Positions 18,229 to 29,900 are shown, counted from the first letter of the stretch. The stretch is 64,000 bases of DNA from Glaciecola nitratireducens FR1064 (GCF_000226565.1 NC_016041.1:2666001-2730000); one strand, 5' to 3'. Numbers and translations: made by a program. Notes: a model not told the origin generated them from the sequence alone.

Positions 18229-18853
18229 TCATATATCGCTTGGTTAGATAAATATTGCGTAAAATAGTTTGGTAAAAAAAGTTTCTTTGATTCAAGTACT
18301 CTGGCCCCTTGGTTTTTGTTTCAAGGAACCTGGCCCTTTGGTGATGATACTAAGGTGGTTTTGTTGTGTCACGTGATAATGGTATTGGACTGCTATATGC
18401 GCCGCTAAAAATTAAGTTGAATGGCTTGTGAAGATTGGTCAAATTCACCTATTATTAGTCGTTTCGCTAAGAACCAAATGCCTGTACGGGTCTTTTAAAA
18501 AATAAACCACTGATTTTATAGGTTTTTTATTTTTGGCAAAGCTTTTGCAGATGCTATTATCGGATGTAAGGCAAATCACGACAGTATGCTCACAAATACG
18601 GCTAGAGCGATAGCAGATGGCATAATGATAGCAAGTAAGTTGCACCTCAACATATTTGCACTGCGGCGCAAAAATGTCTACCTTGTGCAGATAAGACTTT
18701 ATTAGTCGGGATGAAATACCTACTATTAATGATAAGGATGTGCAAACGGTGTCGATATTTTTGCGTAATTAAAATTATCAAAACCGTGATGAGCCATTAT
18801 AGAAAGACTAACAGTGACTTTGCTTGTCGAAAAATATCAACAGGAGAATCAGG
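18229..18853. other. Intergenic region tadA to PspB-like gene
   Basis: No gene seen. Two imperfect direct repeats (18291-18312 and 18320-18341, about 22 bases each, both with TTCAAG and TGGCCC-TTGG) lie 60 bases upstream of tadA. The rest is AT-rich and without recognised signals. Confidence 0.4.
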
Positions 18854-19081
18854 ATGAATTTAACAGCGATTTTTATTGTAGCAATTGTTGTGGGCGGGAT
18901 AACCAGTATCATATCCACTTTATCAAATAAAAAAATCAAAGAATCTAATAAGTTTAATAAAGAAGAGCGTGATGACATGCAGGTGCAAATTCAAAAGATG
19001 AATGAGCGAATTGCAACACTCGAACGCATAGTAACTGATGAAAAGTACTCTTTAAATAAACAGTTTGCAGATCTAAAATAG
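18854..19081 (+). CDS. PspB-like small membrane protein
   Basis: The 75-residue protein MNLTAIFIVAIVVGGITS has one N-terminal membrane span (about 3-22) followed by a charged coiled-coil tail (MQVQIQKMNERIATLERIVTDEKY). This layout and the MNERIATLERIV segment resemble phage shock protein B, which with PspC senses inner-membrane stress. No pspA, pspC or pspF is adjacent, so the functional assignment is tentative. The start at 18854 is chosen because AGGAG precedes it; the frame extends ten codons upstream without a ribosome binding site. It is 15 bases before the M14 peptidase and probably co-transcribed. Confidence 0.65.
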   Translation: MNLTAIFIVAIVVGGITSIISTLSNKKIKESNKFNKEERDDMQVQIQKMNERIATLERIVTDEKYSLNKQFADLK

Positions 19082-19096
19082 GAAGCCAAATAATAC

Positions 19097-20038
19097 ATGA
19101 CAACTCTTGACCCCGAATATCCGATTGGCACACCAGGCAGAGCTTGGGACACTGATGAGAAGCTACAGTGGCTATCAGCACAGAGTAAAAAACGAAGCTA
19201 CTTTGACGACGTTGAGAAGAGGCTACTGACACTCAATAAAAGTGACTACGAGTTAATAAAATACGGGGAACTGGGGTACGCAAATTTAGGCTTCTCTAAC
19301 TACCCCTTATATTGCGTTAAAGCAGGTAAGTTCGAGAATGACCGTCCAACCATTTTAGTAACTGGTGGTGTTCACGGCTATGAAACAAGCGGTGTTCATG
19401 GTGCTTTAGATTTTATTGAAAACGCGGCCACAAGCTATTCAGATACAGTCAACGTATTGGTCTTACCTTGTATTAGTCCGTGGGGATACGAAACTATCAA
19501 TCGTTGGAATCCGTATGCTATTGACCCAAATCGTTCGTTCTATAGTGAAGGCCCAGCAGACGAAGCAAATCTAGCGATGAAATGCGTAAGTGACTTGGGT
19601 TTAAATATCCTCATGCATATTGATTTGCATGAAACAACTGACACAGATAACTCTGAGTTTCGTCCTGCATTGGCGGCACGAGATGCCATTGAACAAGGTC
19701 TTTGGGAAATTCCTGATGGCTTTTATACCGTCGGTGATAGTGCTCGTCCGCAGCCTAGGTTTCAAACCGCAATTATCGATGCAGTAAAGCAAGTGACTCA
19801 TATTGCCGACGCTGACAGCAGTGGTAAAATAATTGGCTCAAAGATAGAGCAATTTGGCGTCATAAACTATGATAAAAAGCCACTTTTTTTATGCGGTGGC
19901 TTTACTGATGCAATCTATGTGAGCACAACAGAAGTCTATCCCGATAGTCCAAATGCGACGCCAGAGATTTGCAGTAAAGCACAAGTTGCCGCAATCAAAG
20001 GTGCCTTGGAATATGCTATCGCGAGCAACTTACGTTAG
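19097..20038 (+). CDS. M14-family metallocarboxypeptidase
   Basis: A zinc peptidase of the M14 superfamily, in the branch with succinylglutamate desuccinylase/aspartoacylase-like members. The 313-residue protein has the zinc ligands H93 and E96 in GGVHGYETSG, a third ligand in HIDLHET (H178) and a substrate-binding-type Arg in DPNR (R146). No signal peptide is evident, so it should be cytosolic. The natural substrate is unknown. It follows the PspB-like gene closely and converges with the YlqF gene. Confidence 0.8.
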   Translation: MTTLDPEYPIGTPGRAWDTDEKLQWLSAQSKKRSYFDDVEKRLLTLNKSDYELIKYGELGYANLGFSNYPLYCVKAGKFENDRPTILVTGGVHGYETSGVHGALDFIENAATSYSDTVNVLVLPCISPWGYETINRWNPYAIDPNRSFYSEGPADEANLAMKCVSDLGLNILMHIDLHETTDTDNSEFRPALAARDAIEQGLWEIPDGFYTVGDSARPQPRFQTAIIDAVKQVTHIADADSSGKIIGSKIEQFGVINYDKKPLFLCGGFTDAIYVSTTEVYPDSPNATPEICSKAQVAAIKGALEYAIASNLR

Positions 20039-20067
20039 CCGTTTTGACTAAAGTCAGAGAAGGAGCG

Positions 20068-21069
20068 CTATTTGCGCTTCTTCATTCGTGCGCTTTGTTC
20101 CGCTCTTTTTTCTTCGCGTTTTTCTTTTCTATCTTTTTTATCTGGCGTTAAGGAGCCATCCTTAAATTTCTGTTTACGCTGTTCTTTATCCGTTATTTTT
20201 TTAGCTGCCGCATCTGCCATTTCTTTCTTTTCTTGAATCAACATTTCTGGCGTTTCGAGGGTTATCCGACCTAGTTTTCCTGAGCGTAGCTCGTTGATAA
20301 GCACTTCACATATCTTGTGCAAGTTAACTCGCCCACCTGCCATTAAGGCGCCTCGTTTAGCCGCTGCAAGTTCTAAAAACTCAATTTCAGTATTAGGTAA
20401 ATCATCAATTTTGAAGCGCTCTTTCATCAAGTCTGGATAGGCTTTAATTAAGTAATCTGCCGCATAAAAACCAACATCGTCGTATTCCATTGCAGTGTCT
20501 TTAACTGCACCTGAAGCAGCCAGTCGATAACCTGTGTTTGGATTTTCAAGCTTTGGCCAAAGCACACCAGGGGTGTCGAACAAAACGATACCGCTGCCTA
20601 AATTAATGCGCTGCTGATTTTTCGTGACTGCAGGTTCGTTGCCTGTTTTGGCGATAACACGGTCGGCAAGTATATTGATGAGGGTCGACTTTCCAACATT
20701 GGGAATACCCATGATCATTGCGTTAATCGTTTTAACTGAGGCATCTTTTTGCGCACAAGTTTTACGTATTAACTCTATGATTTGTTTGGTTTTCGCTGTG
20801 TTGTCGGTGGATGTTGTGAAGGTTTTAACACCCCGCTCCTCCTCTAAATGCGCTTGCCACTTAGCGGTGGTTTCAGGATCAGCTAAGTCGGCCTTATTAA
20901 GAATTTTGAGGCAAGGTTTGTCGCCTCTAATTTTTGCTATTTCAGGGTTTTCACTTGAATACGGAATACGCGCATCGAGTACCTCAATCAGAATATCTAC
21001 CTGACCAAGCGCTTCTTTTATTTCTTTTAGGGCTTTGTGCATATGCCCTGGGAACCAATGAACGGCCAA
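20068..21069 (-). CDS. ylqF: Ribosome biogenesis GTPase YlqF/RbgA family
   Basis: YlqF/RbgA GTPases assist late assembly of the 50S subunit. The G motifs are circularly permuted as expected: G4 NKAD (58-61) precedes G1 GIPNVGKST (121-129) and G3 DTPG (165-168). N-terminal WFPGHMHKA is characteristic. At 333 residues it is longer than the Bacillus protein because of a lysine-rich tail (about 285-333, KKDRKEKREEKRAEQ) that may contact rRNA. Translation needs a TTG start at 21067-21069 preceded by AGGA; no ATG gives a full family N-terminus. Confidence 0.92.
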   Translation of the reverse strand: MAVHWFPGHMHKALKEIKEALGQVDILIEVLDARIPYSSENPEIAKIRGDKPCLKILNKADLADPETTAKWQAHLEEERGVKTFTTSTDNTAKTKQIIELIRKTCAQKDASVKTINAMIMGIPNVGKSTLINILADRVIAKTGNEPAVTKNQQRINLGSGIVLFDTPGVLWPKLENPNTGYRLAASGAVKDTAMEYDDVGFYAADYLIKAYPDLMKERFKIDDLPNTEIEFLELAAAKRGALMAGGRVNLHKICEVLINELRSGKLGRITLETPEMLIQEKKEMADAAAKKITDKEQRKQKFKDGSLTPDKKDRKEKREEKRAEQSARMKKRK

Positions 21070-21220
21070 ATCGACTATCCTAAAAATTGTGAATGCGGGT
21101 ATTTTACTGCATTTAATTAAATTTACCTGATTAATTTCCCGGCCTCACTGTCTTGCTCTGTTTCCTTACTTAACTATAATCTGCCACTGCCGTCATCAAT
21201 TACCCTCTTTAATTGCTCCC

Positions 21221-23194
21221 TCACTTGCCATACAGTAAGAAATGCTCAATACGCTCAACCCTTCTGGGCTTTCCAGAAATCACCAATACATCGTTGGCAA
21301 AGATAAGCGTGTCAGCATTTGGGTCTTCTATTTCTTTATTATTGCGCCTCAATCCAGTGACTCTGACTTTGCGACGCTCAATATCTAGTTCCTTGATAGT
21401 TTTGTTGACCGCAAAAGCACCGTTGCTAATAGAAACGGCATGAATAAATTCAAGCTTATCTTTTGTTCCGTAGCTAATCTCAGTAGTTTCACCCGGAAAA
21501 AAACCGTGCATATGCTGATAGCCTTTTTTGCGCTCATTGCGCACACGTTTCAAAATCCGCGACATCGGAACGCCAGCATAATGTAATACTTGCGAAACCA
21601 ACATTAAGCTACCTTCTTGCATTTCAGGCACTACCTGCGACGCACCCGCCGAATAGAAATCATCAGACAAATAGTCTTTTCTGGTGCGAACAACCACGGG
21701 TAAACCCGGTCTTAAATCAGTAATTGCATTGACCACTCTTAGCGCTTTGTCATGATGGTCAAAGGTGATCAAAGCTAATTGTGCATTCGCTATGCCGGCG
21801 GATTTCAGCATGTCGCGCTGCGCTACGTCGCCAAACATCACGTTTTGACCGGCCGAGCGGCTTTCATGTACACGAACCGGATCAAAGTCGAGCGCAACAT
21901 ACTCTATCCCTTCAAGCTTCAGCATGCGCGCAACCGATTGTCCCACTCGCCCAAACCCCAAAATAAGTACATGATTAGCTAAGTCCTTATCTTCAGATTG
22001 AATTATTTCAGCTGATATATCCTCAATGTCTTTATTAGGGGCAATCCATTGTGCAAACTTTCCGCTCATATTAATTAACCACGGTGTGATTGCCATACTC
22101 AACAAACCAACGCTGATTATCATTGAAGATTGCTGCGAGCTAATAAGCTCGTTCTGTGCCGCTAGGGCAGCAATAACAAAACTGAACTCCCCCATTTGCG
22201 CCAGCTTCATCCCTGCCGCCCAAGCATCCTGTTTACTTTGCTGAGCGATAAAGGCGCTTAGGCTCACTACTAAGGTTTTAAGTACCACCATGACTACCAA
22301 TCCCAGCAACACCCAATGAAACTCAAAGATGAACACATTCAGCTCCAATTTCATCCCTACCGTAATGAAAAACAAGCCCATCAGGATGTCGCGAAACGGA
22401 CGAATATCGGCCTCAAGTTGATGTCGGTATTGCGATTCACTCAGCATCATTCCAGCTAAGAAAGCACCAAGTGCCATCGACAAGCCAAAGGCATAGGTAG
22501 TGCCTGCTGCTAATAAGGCAACAAGAATAGTGGTAAGGACAAATAACTCATCGGTTCTGGTACGAGCAACTTCATTGAAAATGCGCGGCAAAAGCCAACG
22601 ACCAACCGACAATAATAAAACCACCACAACAACGCCTTTGAGCAGCGCCATGAGTAATGCAAAACCAACGCTCTGTTCAGAACCTGCTGCGAGTAGAGGA
22701 ATAGCAATAAGAAAGGGCACGACCGCTAAGTCTTGAAAAAGCAATATACTGACGGCCATTTGTGAGCGCGGTGTATTGAGACGACCTGCATCATCTATTT
22801 GTTTTATGACGATAGCAGTAGACGACAAAGCAACCATGCCGCCAATAATAATGGAAGTGCTAATTGATTGACCAAACAGCAATGCGATACCAGCAAAGAT
22901 AGCAGTAGTTAACAGCATTTGGCCTGCGCCCACACCAAACACTAAATTGCGCATCGCAATCAATTTGGGCAGTGAAAACTCTAAGCCTAACGAAAACAGC
23001 AAAAATACAATACCCACTTCTGCCAATAGATGCATTTGCTCTGGATCGTTATACAGCGACAGAACTTCAGGACCCGCCATTACACCAACAAACAGGTATG
23101 CCAGTATGGCAGGCAAACCCGCACGTTTGAAACACCACACCAAAAATACGGACAGTGCCATTAAAGCAATGATATTAATAAAAACTTGGTCCAA
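21221..23194 (-). CDS. CPA2-family monovalent cation:proton antiporter (KefB/KefC-like)
   Basis: A potassium or sodium/proton antiporter of the CPA2 family in the inner membrane. The first about 385 residues contain around twelve hydrophobic spans (for example GIVFLLFSLGLEFSLPKL, VVPFLIAIPLLAAG). Then come a TrkA-N/RCK nucleotide-binding domain with NHVLILGFGRVGQSVARML (about 405-425) and a C-terminal TrkA-C domain (about 560-655). Architecture and length (657) match KefB/KefC, but the gene lacks an ancillary kefF/kefG neighbour, so glutathione gating is not established. Start is a TTG (MDQVFINIIALM) with a GGGGGG-like site upstream; an ATG 11 codons later is possible. Confidence 0.87.
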   Translation of the reverse strand: MDQVFINIIALMALSVFLVWCFKRAGLPAILAYLFVGVMAGPEVLSLYNDPEQMHLLAEVGIVFLLFSLGLEFSLPKLIAMRNLVFGVGAGQMLLTTAIFAGIALLFGQSISTSIIIGGMVALSSTAIVIKQIDDAGRLNTPRSQMAVSILLFQDLAVVPFLIAIPLLAAGSEQSVGFALLMALLKGVVVVVLLLSVGRWLLPRIFNEVARTRTDELFVLTTILVALLAAGTTYAFGLSMALGAFLAGMMLSESQYRHQLEADIRPFRDILMGLFFITVGMKLELNVFIFEFHWVLLGLVVMVVLKTLVVSLSAFIAQQSKQDAWAAGMKLAQMGEFSFVIAALAAQNELISSQQSSMIISVGLLSMAITPWLINMSGKFAQWIAPNKDIEDISAEIIQSEDKDLANHVLILGFGRVGQSVARMLKLEGIEYVALDFDPVRVHESRSAGQNVMFGDVAQRDMLKSAGIANAQLALITFDHHDKALRVVNAITDLRPGLPVVVRTRKDYLSDDFYSAGASQVVPEMQEGSLMLVSQVLHYAGVPMSRILKRVRNERKKGYQHMHGFFPGETTEISYGTKDKLEFIHAVSISNGAFAVNKTIKELDIERRKVRVTGLRRNNKEIEDPNADTLIFANDVLVISGKPRRVERIEHFLLYGK

Positions 23195-23538
23195 AACGCC
23201 CCCCTATTTCGAAAAATAAAAAACACAAACGACTTGCTCTAAAAATGGGCACGACTATTGCTATGAGTTTATCTAAAAGGTCTGTAGAAACATAAAATTC
23301 AGATTCAATAGCAAGATCAAAGCTCCAAAACACTAAGCCACCATAAAACACGGCTTAATTGTTCTTTTATTGTTCGATTTATTGATGTTCGCATAATTTT
23401 TGAATGCAACATACCTTTTAAATCAATGTCATCGTCAATAAAGCGACACTTTTGGAATTTAAACTCGCTTAAGTGAATGAAACAAGCGAATCAAATAAGT
23501 GAATAAATACATCACGCGAAGTCTATCTGGAGTTAAAA
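23195..23538. other. Divergent intergenic region antiporter / GGDEF gene
   Basis: 344 bases separate two divergent genes. A weak AAGCC/GGCTT inverted repeat is visible near 23334-23355. No clear promoter, riboswitch or repeat was identified. Confidence 0.35.
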
Positions 23539-24474
23539 ATGGATATCCTTGCAGTAAACGAAGTGAATGAGTCTAAGGATGTTCCTATGCATGAGCCCAT
23601 TATCGCTCCCGCATTTGAATACAACGATATGAGATTGAACACGGTGCTATCAAACAGTGAATCGTCCACCATTATGCGTCGGATGCTTCAAACCATAGAG
23701 TTAGAAGAATTGGCAAAAAAGTATTTTGAATTGCTAAGTTCTAAACTCCCCTGCACGTCAATAAAAATATGCTTTGCAGAACAAAATTTATTTTTTGGTA
23801 ATTCGGTACAAAACGCTCGAAGCATGAAAATCACCTTGGATTATGGCCATCCCTTAGGTGCGCCGCAGCACGCTCAATTGTCCTATGTATTTTCTCAAGT
23901 TCTGTCACCTCTTCAACGTAAATTATTATCCGAATTGCATTCGATATATGCGATGGGATTGAAACATGCTTTGGAGTATTACCGAATTCGTCAACTCGCA
24001 ACTAAAGATATGCTGACGGGCTTGTGCAATCGTTCGCATTTCAATGATTCACTGCATAAATTAATCAGCATGAGTTTACGCAATGAGCACTCGTTCGGCC
24101 TACTTATCCTCGACTTAGATAATTTTAAGCAAGTGAATGACCGCCACGGCCACCAGCAAGGTGATGAAGTACTTATTGAGTTTGCAAATTTATTGACAGG
24201 TTCATTGCGTGACTCTGATCACGCCTTTAGATTTGGTGGTGACGAGTTTTGTTGCTTACTAATCGACAGTGATCATGAGGCTAATGAGCAAGTTGCTAAA
24301 CGCATCCAAAAGGCAACGGCTGAACACACTTTATTTACGCAGCATCAAGTATCCACTAGCGTTGGTGCCACAACCTTCCGTGAGACGGATACACAAGCAA
24401 GTTTGTTCAAACGTGCGGATATGGCCTTGTATGATGCGAAGCACGCCGGTAAAAATTTATTTAAAGCGGCCTAA
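23539..24474 (+). CDS. Diguanylate cyclase (GGDEF) with unclassified N-terminus
   Basis: GGDEF proteins make cyclic di-GMP from two GTP. The C-terminal domain (about 150-311) has LATKDMLTGLCNRSHF, DLDNFKQVNDRHGHQQGDEVL and an intact GGDEF at 233-237. Five residues upstream lies RDSD (224-227), matching the RxxD inhibitory I-site, so product inhibition is likely. The first 150 residues contain no domain I recognise, no membrane span and no receiver; they may be a GAF-like sensor. Good GGAG before the ATG. Single gene, convergent with tilS. Confidence 0.88.
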   Translation: MDILAVNEVNESKDVPMHEPIIAPAFEYNDMRLNTVLSNSESSTIMRRMLQTIELEELAKKYFELLSSKLPCTSIKICFAEQNLFFGNSVQNARSMKITLDYGHPLGAPQHAQLSYVFSQVLSPLQRKLLSELHSIYAMGLKHALEYYRIRQLATKDMLTGLCNRSHFNDSLHKLISMSLRNEHSFGLLILDLDNFKQVNDRHGHQQGDEVLIEFANLLTGSLRDSDHAFRFGGDEFCCLLIDSDHEANEQVAKRIQKATAEHTLFTQHQVSTSVGATTFRETDTQASLFKRADMALYDAKHAGKNLFKAA

Positions 24475-24546
24475 ACGTTGCCGCTGTTTAGTTCAAAAAT
24501 TGCTAATAAATGATGAACCGCGCTAAGGCAACAAGTTGCCATGGCG

Positions 24547-25830
24547 CTATATTTGTTCGATGAGACTCTTCATTGCAGATGGTGTAAGGGCTTTATCCTT
24601 AAATTGCTCGTTTACAACTAGTTTGTCACCCAATTGAACGGCAACAATTTGCTCATTGAGGCAAATAATGGGCATAGCCATGCGTTTCCAAGGCTTGACG
24701 CCAGCCTCCTTCATCCAGACTTTAAGCGTTTTTGTGGGACGATTGGCGAATAGGCTTACTCTTCGATGTAAATCACCGTAAGTTACCTCCATGCGCTCTA
24801 TTTTTGAGTTAATTTCAATCTCAACGTGCTGGTTCGGCAATGGCATTTCGACCACATCATCTAACCCTACCCAAAGTAAGTATTGATTGAAACTTCGACA
24901 TTGCCAATTCTCTACCTGAACGCGGCCTTTTTGATCCGCTTTCGCCACACACAGCTTCTGAATTTCATGCAGTTGAGCTGCAGAAACCGTTAAACCAATC
25001 TGAATTGAGCTCCACAGCCTGATTACTTCGGCGGCCAATGCATTGGGAAGGATCGATAATCCGGACAATGACAGAGCGCACTCGTCATTTTGAATTTTTT
25101 GCAACGCTTCGCTCGCCATTGTCTCAACCAGTTGATTTTGTGAGGCACAAAGCCATGCACTTCGACTAATGGTCTTACTTATTTGTGGCCACTTGTCTTT
25201 AAGCATGGGCATAATATCGTTGCGTAAAAAGTTGCGATCGAAGGATGTATTCTGATTCGATTCATCCTCCACCCAACTTAATTTGTGCTGCTCTGCATAG
25301 CGAAGTATCTCTTGTTTGCCAACACCTGAATTAACCCAAGGCCGCGCATACTGCACCGAACTAGATTTAGTAAAGCGTTCAGCCATACCGCTGAGTCCTT
25401 TAGGCCCCGCACCTCGCTTTAGCTGCAGTAGCACAGTTTCGGCTTGGTCGTCTTCATGCTGGGCCAGCAACACTAATGAACCAGCAGGCGCCAGTTTATC
25501 TAGCGCAGCATAACGCGCATTTCTGGCGACAGCCTCCAAGCTCTGCCGAGGCGCAACTTGAACTAGAACTTTTTGATATTGAAATGGAATATGTAACTGC
25601 TCACAAAGCTGATGGCAAAATGCCAACCATTCATCTGCGTTAGGACTAAGCCCATGATGTATATGAATGGCATTAACACTAAAAGGAAGGTCTGATTGCT
25701 CACGAATAGTTGCACAAGCGTGCAGCATAGCGGCAGAATCTACTCCACCGCTTAAGGCTACAGTAACGGATGAAAAATGGGGAGATACACAGCTCTGAAT
25801 AGTTTTTACGAGCTGTGAATTTGTCGACAT
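24547..25830 (-). CDS. tilS: tRNA(Ile)-lysidine synthase TilS
   Basis: TilS attaches lysine to C34 of tRNA-Ile(CAU) so that it reads AUA and is charged with isoleucine. The 427-residue protein has the PP-loop SGGVDS (27-32), the AQHEDDQAETVLLQLKRGAGPKGL motif (about 124-147), an N-terminal nucleotide-binding domain and the two C-terminal domains (WMKEAGVKPWKRMAMP near 365-380). It is the last gene of the minus-strand block downstream of accA, the same neighbour as in Escherichia coli. Confidence 0.95.
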   Translation of the reverse strand: MSTNSQLVKTIQSCVSPHFSSVTVALSGGVDSAAMLHACATIREQSDLPFSVNAIHIHHGLSPNADEWLAFCHQLCEQLHIPFQYQKVLVQVAPRQSLEAVARNARYAALDKLAPAGSLVLLAQHEDDQAETVLLQLKRGAGPKGLSGMAERFTKSSSVQYARPWVNSGVGKQEILRYAEQHKLSWVEDESNQNTSFDRNFLRNDIMPMLKDKWPQISKTISRSAWLCASQNQLVETMASEALQKIQNDECALSLSGLSILPNALAAEVIRLWSSIQIGLTVSAAQLHEIQKLCVAKADQKGRVQVENWQCRSFNQYLLWVGLDDVVEMPLPNQHVEIEINSKIERMEVTYGDLHRRVSLFANRPTKTLKVWMKEAGVKPWKRMAMPIICLNEQIVAVQLGDKLVVNEQFKDKALTPSAMKSLIEQI

Positions 25831-25998
25831 GCCAATTCCATTTAGTGAAGTAAGTAAGGTCAGTGGAGCTAATTGGCTAAGTGAATAATACCCTAGCCCA
25901 TTAAATAGCTTTTTCTAACGCGCCTTGTATTGCTGATGTTGATAGCTTTAAGAATATCAATACTAGCCTAACAACACGTTAGTCGCTCTACGCTACAA

Positions 25999-26955
25999 CT
26001 AACAATAACCAAAAGACATAAGTCGCTCGTAGCGCTCTTCCAATAAGGTATCTACTGGTAACGTTTGTAGCTGCGACAGCTGCTGCTTTAACACCGCTTT
26101 CAAATTTGCGGCCATGCCTACATAATCTCGATGGGCTGCGCCTAAAGGCTCTTCTACAATGTTGTTAATCAAGCCAAGCGCTTTAATTTGCGGTGCAGTA
26201 ACACCCATTGCCTCAGCTGCAATTGGTGCTTTTGTAGCACTCTTCCATAGGATGGATGCACAACCTTCGGGTGAAATAACCGAGTAAGTACTGTATTGCA
26301 GCATATTTACTCTGTCGCCGACACCAATGGCAAGCGCACCACCGGAGCCGCCCTCACCAATCACGGTACAAATAATCGGAACAGTAAGTTCAGCCATGAC
26401 CTTGAGGTTCATTGCTATTGCTTCACTTTGCCCGCGCTCTTCTGCGCCAACTCCCGGATATGCACCCGGAGTATCGATAAAGGTAATGATAGGTAGGTTA
26501 AAGCGCTCTGCCATGCGCATTAAACGCAGTGCCTTGCGGTATCCTTCTGGTTTTGGCATACCAAAGTTACGCTTGATTTTCTCTTGCGTGTCGCGGCCTT
26601 TCTGATGTCCAATGACCATCACGGGTATACCATCTAAATTTGCGAGACCACCAATAATGGCTTTGTCGTCAGCATATCCGCGATCGCCAGCCAACTCATC
26701 AAAATCGGTCAGCATATTGTTGATGTAGTCTTGAGTATAGGGACGCATAGGATGACGGGCAATTTGTGAAATTTGCCAAGCACCTAAATTTGAAAACACT
26801 TTTTTGGTTTGCTCAGAGCATTTTTCTCTTAGCTTACCAATTGCTTCTTCTATACTCACGTCGAACTCGCCGCCTTGATTGACGATACGTAGTTCTTCAA
26901 TTTTGGCTTCTAACTCAGCAATAGGCTGCTCGAAATCCAAAAAATGTCCACTCAT
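25999..26955 (-). CDS. accA: Acetyl-CoA carboxylase carboxyltransferase subunit alpha
   Basis: AccA and AccD transfer CO2 from carboxybiotin to acetyl-CoA, the first committed step of fatty acid synthesis. The 318-residue protein starts [23 protein letters not shown], has [28 protein letters not shown] and the crotonase-fold oxyanion region [15 protein letters not shown], all standard. It sits between dnaE and tilS, as in Escherichia coli, 43 bases after dnaE. Confidence 0.97.
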   Translation of the reverse strand: MSGHFLDFEQPIAELEAKIEELRIVNQGGEFDVSIEEAIGKLREKCSEQTKKVFSNLGAWQISQIARHPMRPYTQDYINNMLTDFDELAGDRGYADDKAIIGGLANLDGIPVMVIGHQKGRDTQEKIKRNFGMPKPEGYRKALRLMRMAERFNLPIITFIDTPGAYPGVGAEERGQSEAIAMNLKVMAELTVPIICTVIGEGGSGGALAIGVGDRVNMLQYSTYSVISPEGCASILWKSATKAPIAAEAMGVTAPQIKALGLINNIVEEPLGAAHRDYVGMAANLKAVLKQQLSQLQTLPVDTLLEERYERLMSFGYC

Positions 26956-26998
26956 GATTTATCCTAACAGATTGTAAAACCTAGATAACGCTAGGCTT

Positions 26999-29900
26999 TT
27001 AGTTAAATTCTAAGTTAACTTGCTCTGCGCCCAATATGTGGCGCAACTCAACTAGTAATTGTTCTTCAGGCTCTACACACCATTGTGTACCCGATGCAAT
27101 AGTAACCTCAACATCTTCATGCTCTACATGAATATGCAGCGGACAGGTACCATTCTTATAAACTTGCAATATCCCCTGCACTTTAGCGACTGTTGACAAA
27201 GTACACAACTTTTCCGGGATACTTATTTTTAATTGCTTTACGTATTTAGAGCGAGCTTGAACAATAGTTAACACATCTTTTGCGTTTATTGTATTGCCCC
27301 CTGAAAATTCATCAAAGCTGACCTGTCCTTTTACCCACAATAAATTATCCGAAACCAGCACAGATTCGAACTGTTCGTACATATCTGGATAAAATCTAAC
27401 GTCCATTCTCGCAGACTTATCGTCTAATGTCACAATTCCCCATCGGCGACCCTTTTTATTGGTCATCACGCGAACACCAATCACGAGTCCTACGGTACTA
27501 ATAAACTGATCGCGATTGGTCGGTGTTAGGTCGGCTAGGCGCCCATCAGTGTATTGCTTTATTTCTTTCAAATATTGATTAATTGGATGGCCAGTTAAAT
27601 ATAGCCCTAAGGTTTCTTTTTCGCCATCCAACCATACTTTTTCTGACCATTTAGGCACTTTTGCGAATGCGCTGGTAATGTCTTCTTCAGACTCTATCTG
27701 CACACCAAATAAATCGGCTTGACCAGCAAGCTCTGCCTTTGCGTGCTGACTCGCCGCGTTTAGTGCATCTTTGATGGTAGCCATTAACGCGGCTCTGTGC
27801 GGACCTAGATTATCCATCGCGCCGCTCAGTACTAATTTCTCAAGTACTCGCTTGTTAACTCGTTTAACGTCAACCTTGGCACAAAAATCAAATAGGTCTT
27901 TAAACTTACCTTGTTGCTCTCTCGCCTCAATAATAGCTTCAACAGGTCCTTCACCGACGCCTTTAATCGCGCCAATACCATAAACAATTTGGCCGTCGCT
28001 ATTCACAGTAAACTTGTATTCACCTGCGTTAAGGTCCGGCGGTAGAATATCGATATTCATGTGCCCGCACTCGTCAACTAAGGTCACAATTTTGTCGGTA
28101 TTATCCATATCTGCCGACATCACAGCAGCCATAAATTCAGCTGGATAATGTGTTTTTAACCATAGCGTTTGATAGGACACCAATGCGTAGGCCGCTGAGT
28201 GTGATTTGTTAAAACCATAACCTGCAAATTTTTCAACCAAGTCGAATATCTTTATCGATAGCTCGGGATCAATGTTGTTATCAGCAGCTCCTTGCTCAAA
28301 TGAAGCTCGTTGTTTGGCCATTTCTTGTGCATTTTTCTTGCCCATTGCACGGCGCAACAAGTCAGCTCCGCCAAGTGAGTAACCCGACATAACCTGCGCA
28401 ATCTGCATAACCTGTTCTTGGTATAAGATAATGCCGTAGGTTGGTTCAAGAATTTCTTGCAAACACTCATGTTGATATTCAGCATCTGGATATGAAATGG
28501 CCTCACGTCCGTGCTTCCTGTCGATAAAGTTATCAACCATGCCTGACTGCAGCGGGCCGGGTCTGAATAATGCAACGAGAGCGATAATATCTTCAAAACA
28601 ATCGGGCTTCAGACGATTAATCAAGTCTTTCATGCCGCGAGATTCTAGTTGGAATACCGCCGTTGTTTCAGCCTTCTGCAGCACTCTAAAGCATTTGGGG
28701 TCTTCTAAAGGTATTTGGGTAATATCGATATCGATACCCTGTACCTCTTTAACCATATCAATTGCCCACTGAATAATGGTCAGCGTGCGCAAACCTAGAA
28801 AATCGAACTTAACTAAACCCGCTGTTTCAACGTCGTTCTTATCAAATTGCGTAACGGGATTTGAGCCAGTATCATCACAATAGAGCGGCGAAAAATCCGT
28901 AATCGTAGTGGGTGATATAACTACCCCACCCGCATGTTTACCTGCGTTTCGAGTCACGCCTTCTAAAATACGCGCCGTATCGATAAGATCTTTTACATCT
29001 TCGTCTTCTTCATAAAGCTCGGGTAAGCGAGGCTCTACCGCAAATGCTTTTTCTAGGGTCATGCCCGGATCCATGGGTATTAACTTAGAAATTCGGTCTA
29101 CAAAGCCATATGGATGACCTAGCACTCGACCAACGTCCCGTATAACGGCCTTCGCCGCCATTGTCCCGAAAGTAATAATTTGTGATACGGCATCACGACC
29201 GTAAATGTCCGCCACATGGTCGATAACTTCGTCGCGGCGATCCATGCAAAAGTCGATGTCAAAATCGGGCATTGATACCCGTTCTGGATTCAAGAATCGC
29301 TCGAATAGTAGGTCGAATTCTAGCGGGTCAAGATCGGTAATATCTAGTGCATAAGCCACGAGTGAACCTGCACCTGAACCACGTCCAGGGCCAACCGGAA
29401 TGTTGTTATCCTTCGACCATTGGATAAATTCCATTACGATCAAGAAGTAACCAGGAAAGCCCATTTGGTTAATTACTTTAAGTTCTATTGCCAGACGCTC
29501 GTCATACTCAGGGCGTTTTTCCTTACGCTCTTCTTCATCCGCAAAAATCTTGATTAAACGACGTTCTAAGCCTTCTTCTGACACTTTCACCAAGAAATCT
29601 TCAGTGGTCATGTCGCCAGTTGGAAACTGCGGCAAGAAGTACTCGCCAAGCGTAAGTTCAGCGTTGCAGCGTTTAGCAATCTCAATCGTATTTTCAATTG
29701 CTGAAGGAATATCCTTGAACAGCTCAATCATTTCTTCAGCGCTGCGCAAATATTGTTGTTCGCTGTGTTTTTTAGGACGTCTTTTGTCGTCGAGTGTGTA
29801 ACCTTCACTAATGCAAACTCGCACTTCGTGTGGTTCAAAACCTATTTGGTCGATGAAGCAAACTTCATTAGTTGCAACAACAGGCAGATCATTTTGAGCC

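Noticed and set aside
18445-18645. 66-residue minus-strand frame between tadA and the PspB-like gene
   Set aside because: No ribosome binding site, cysteine-rich random-looking composition, no recognised similarity.
24526-24541. GGCAAC-AA-GTTGCC palindrome between the GGDEF gene and tilS as a terminator
   Set aside because: No T-run on either strand; it may be chance or a weak Rho-independent remnant.
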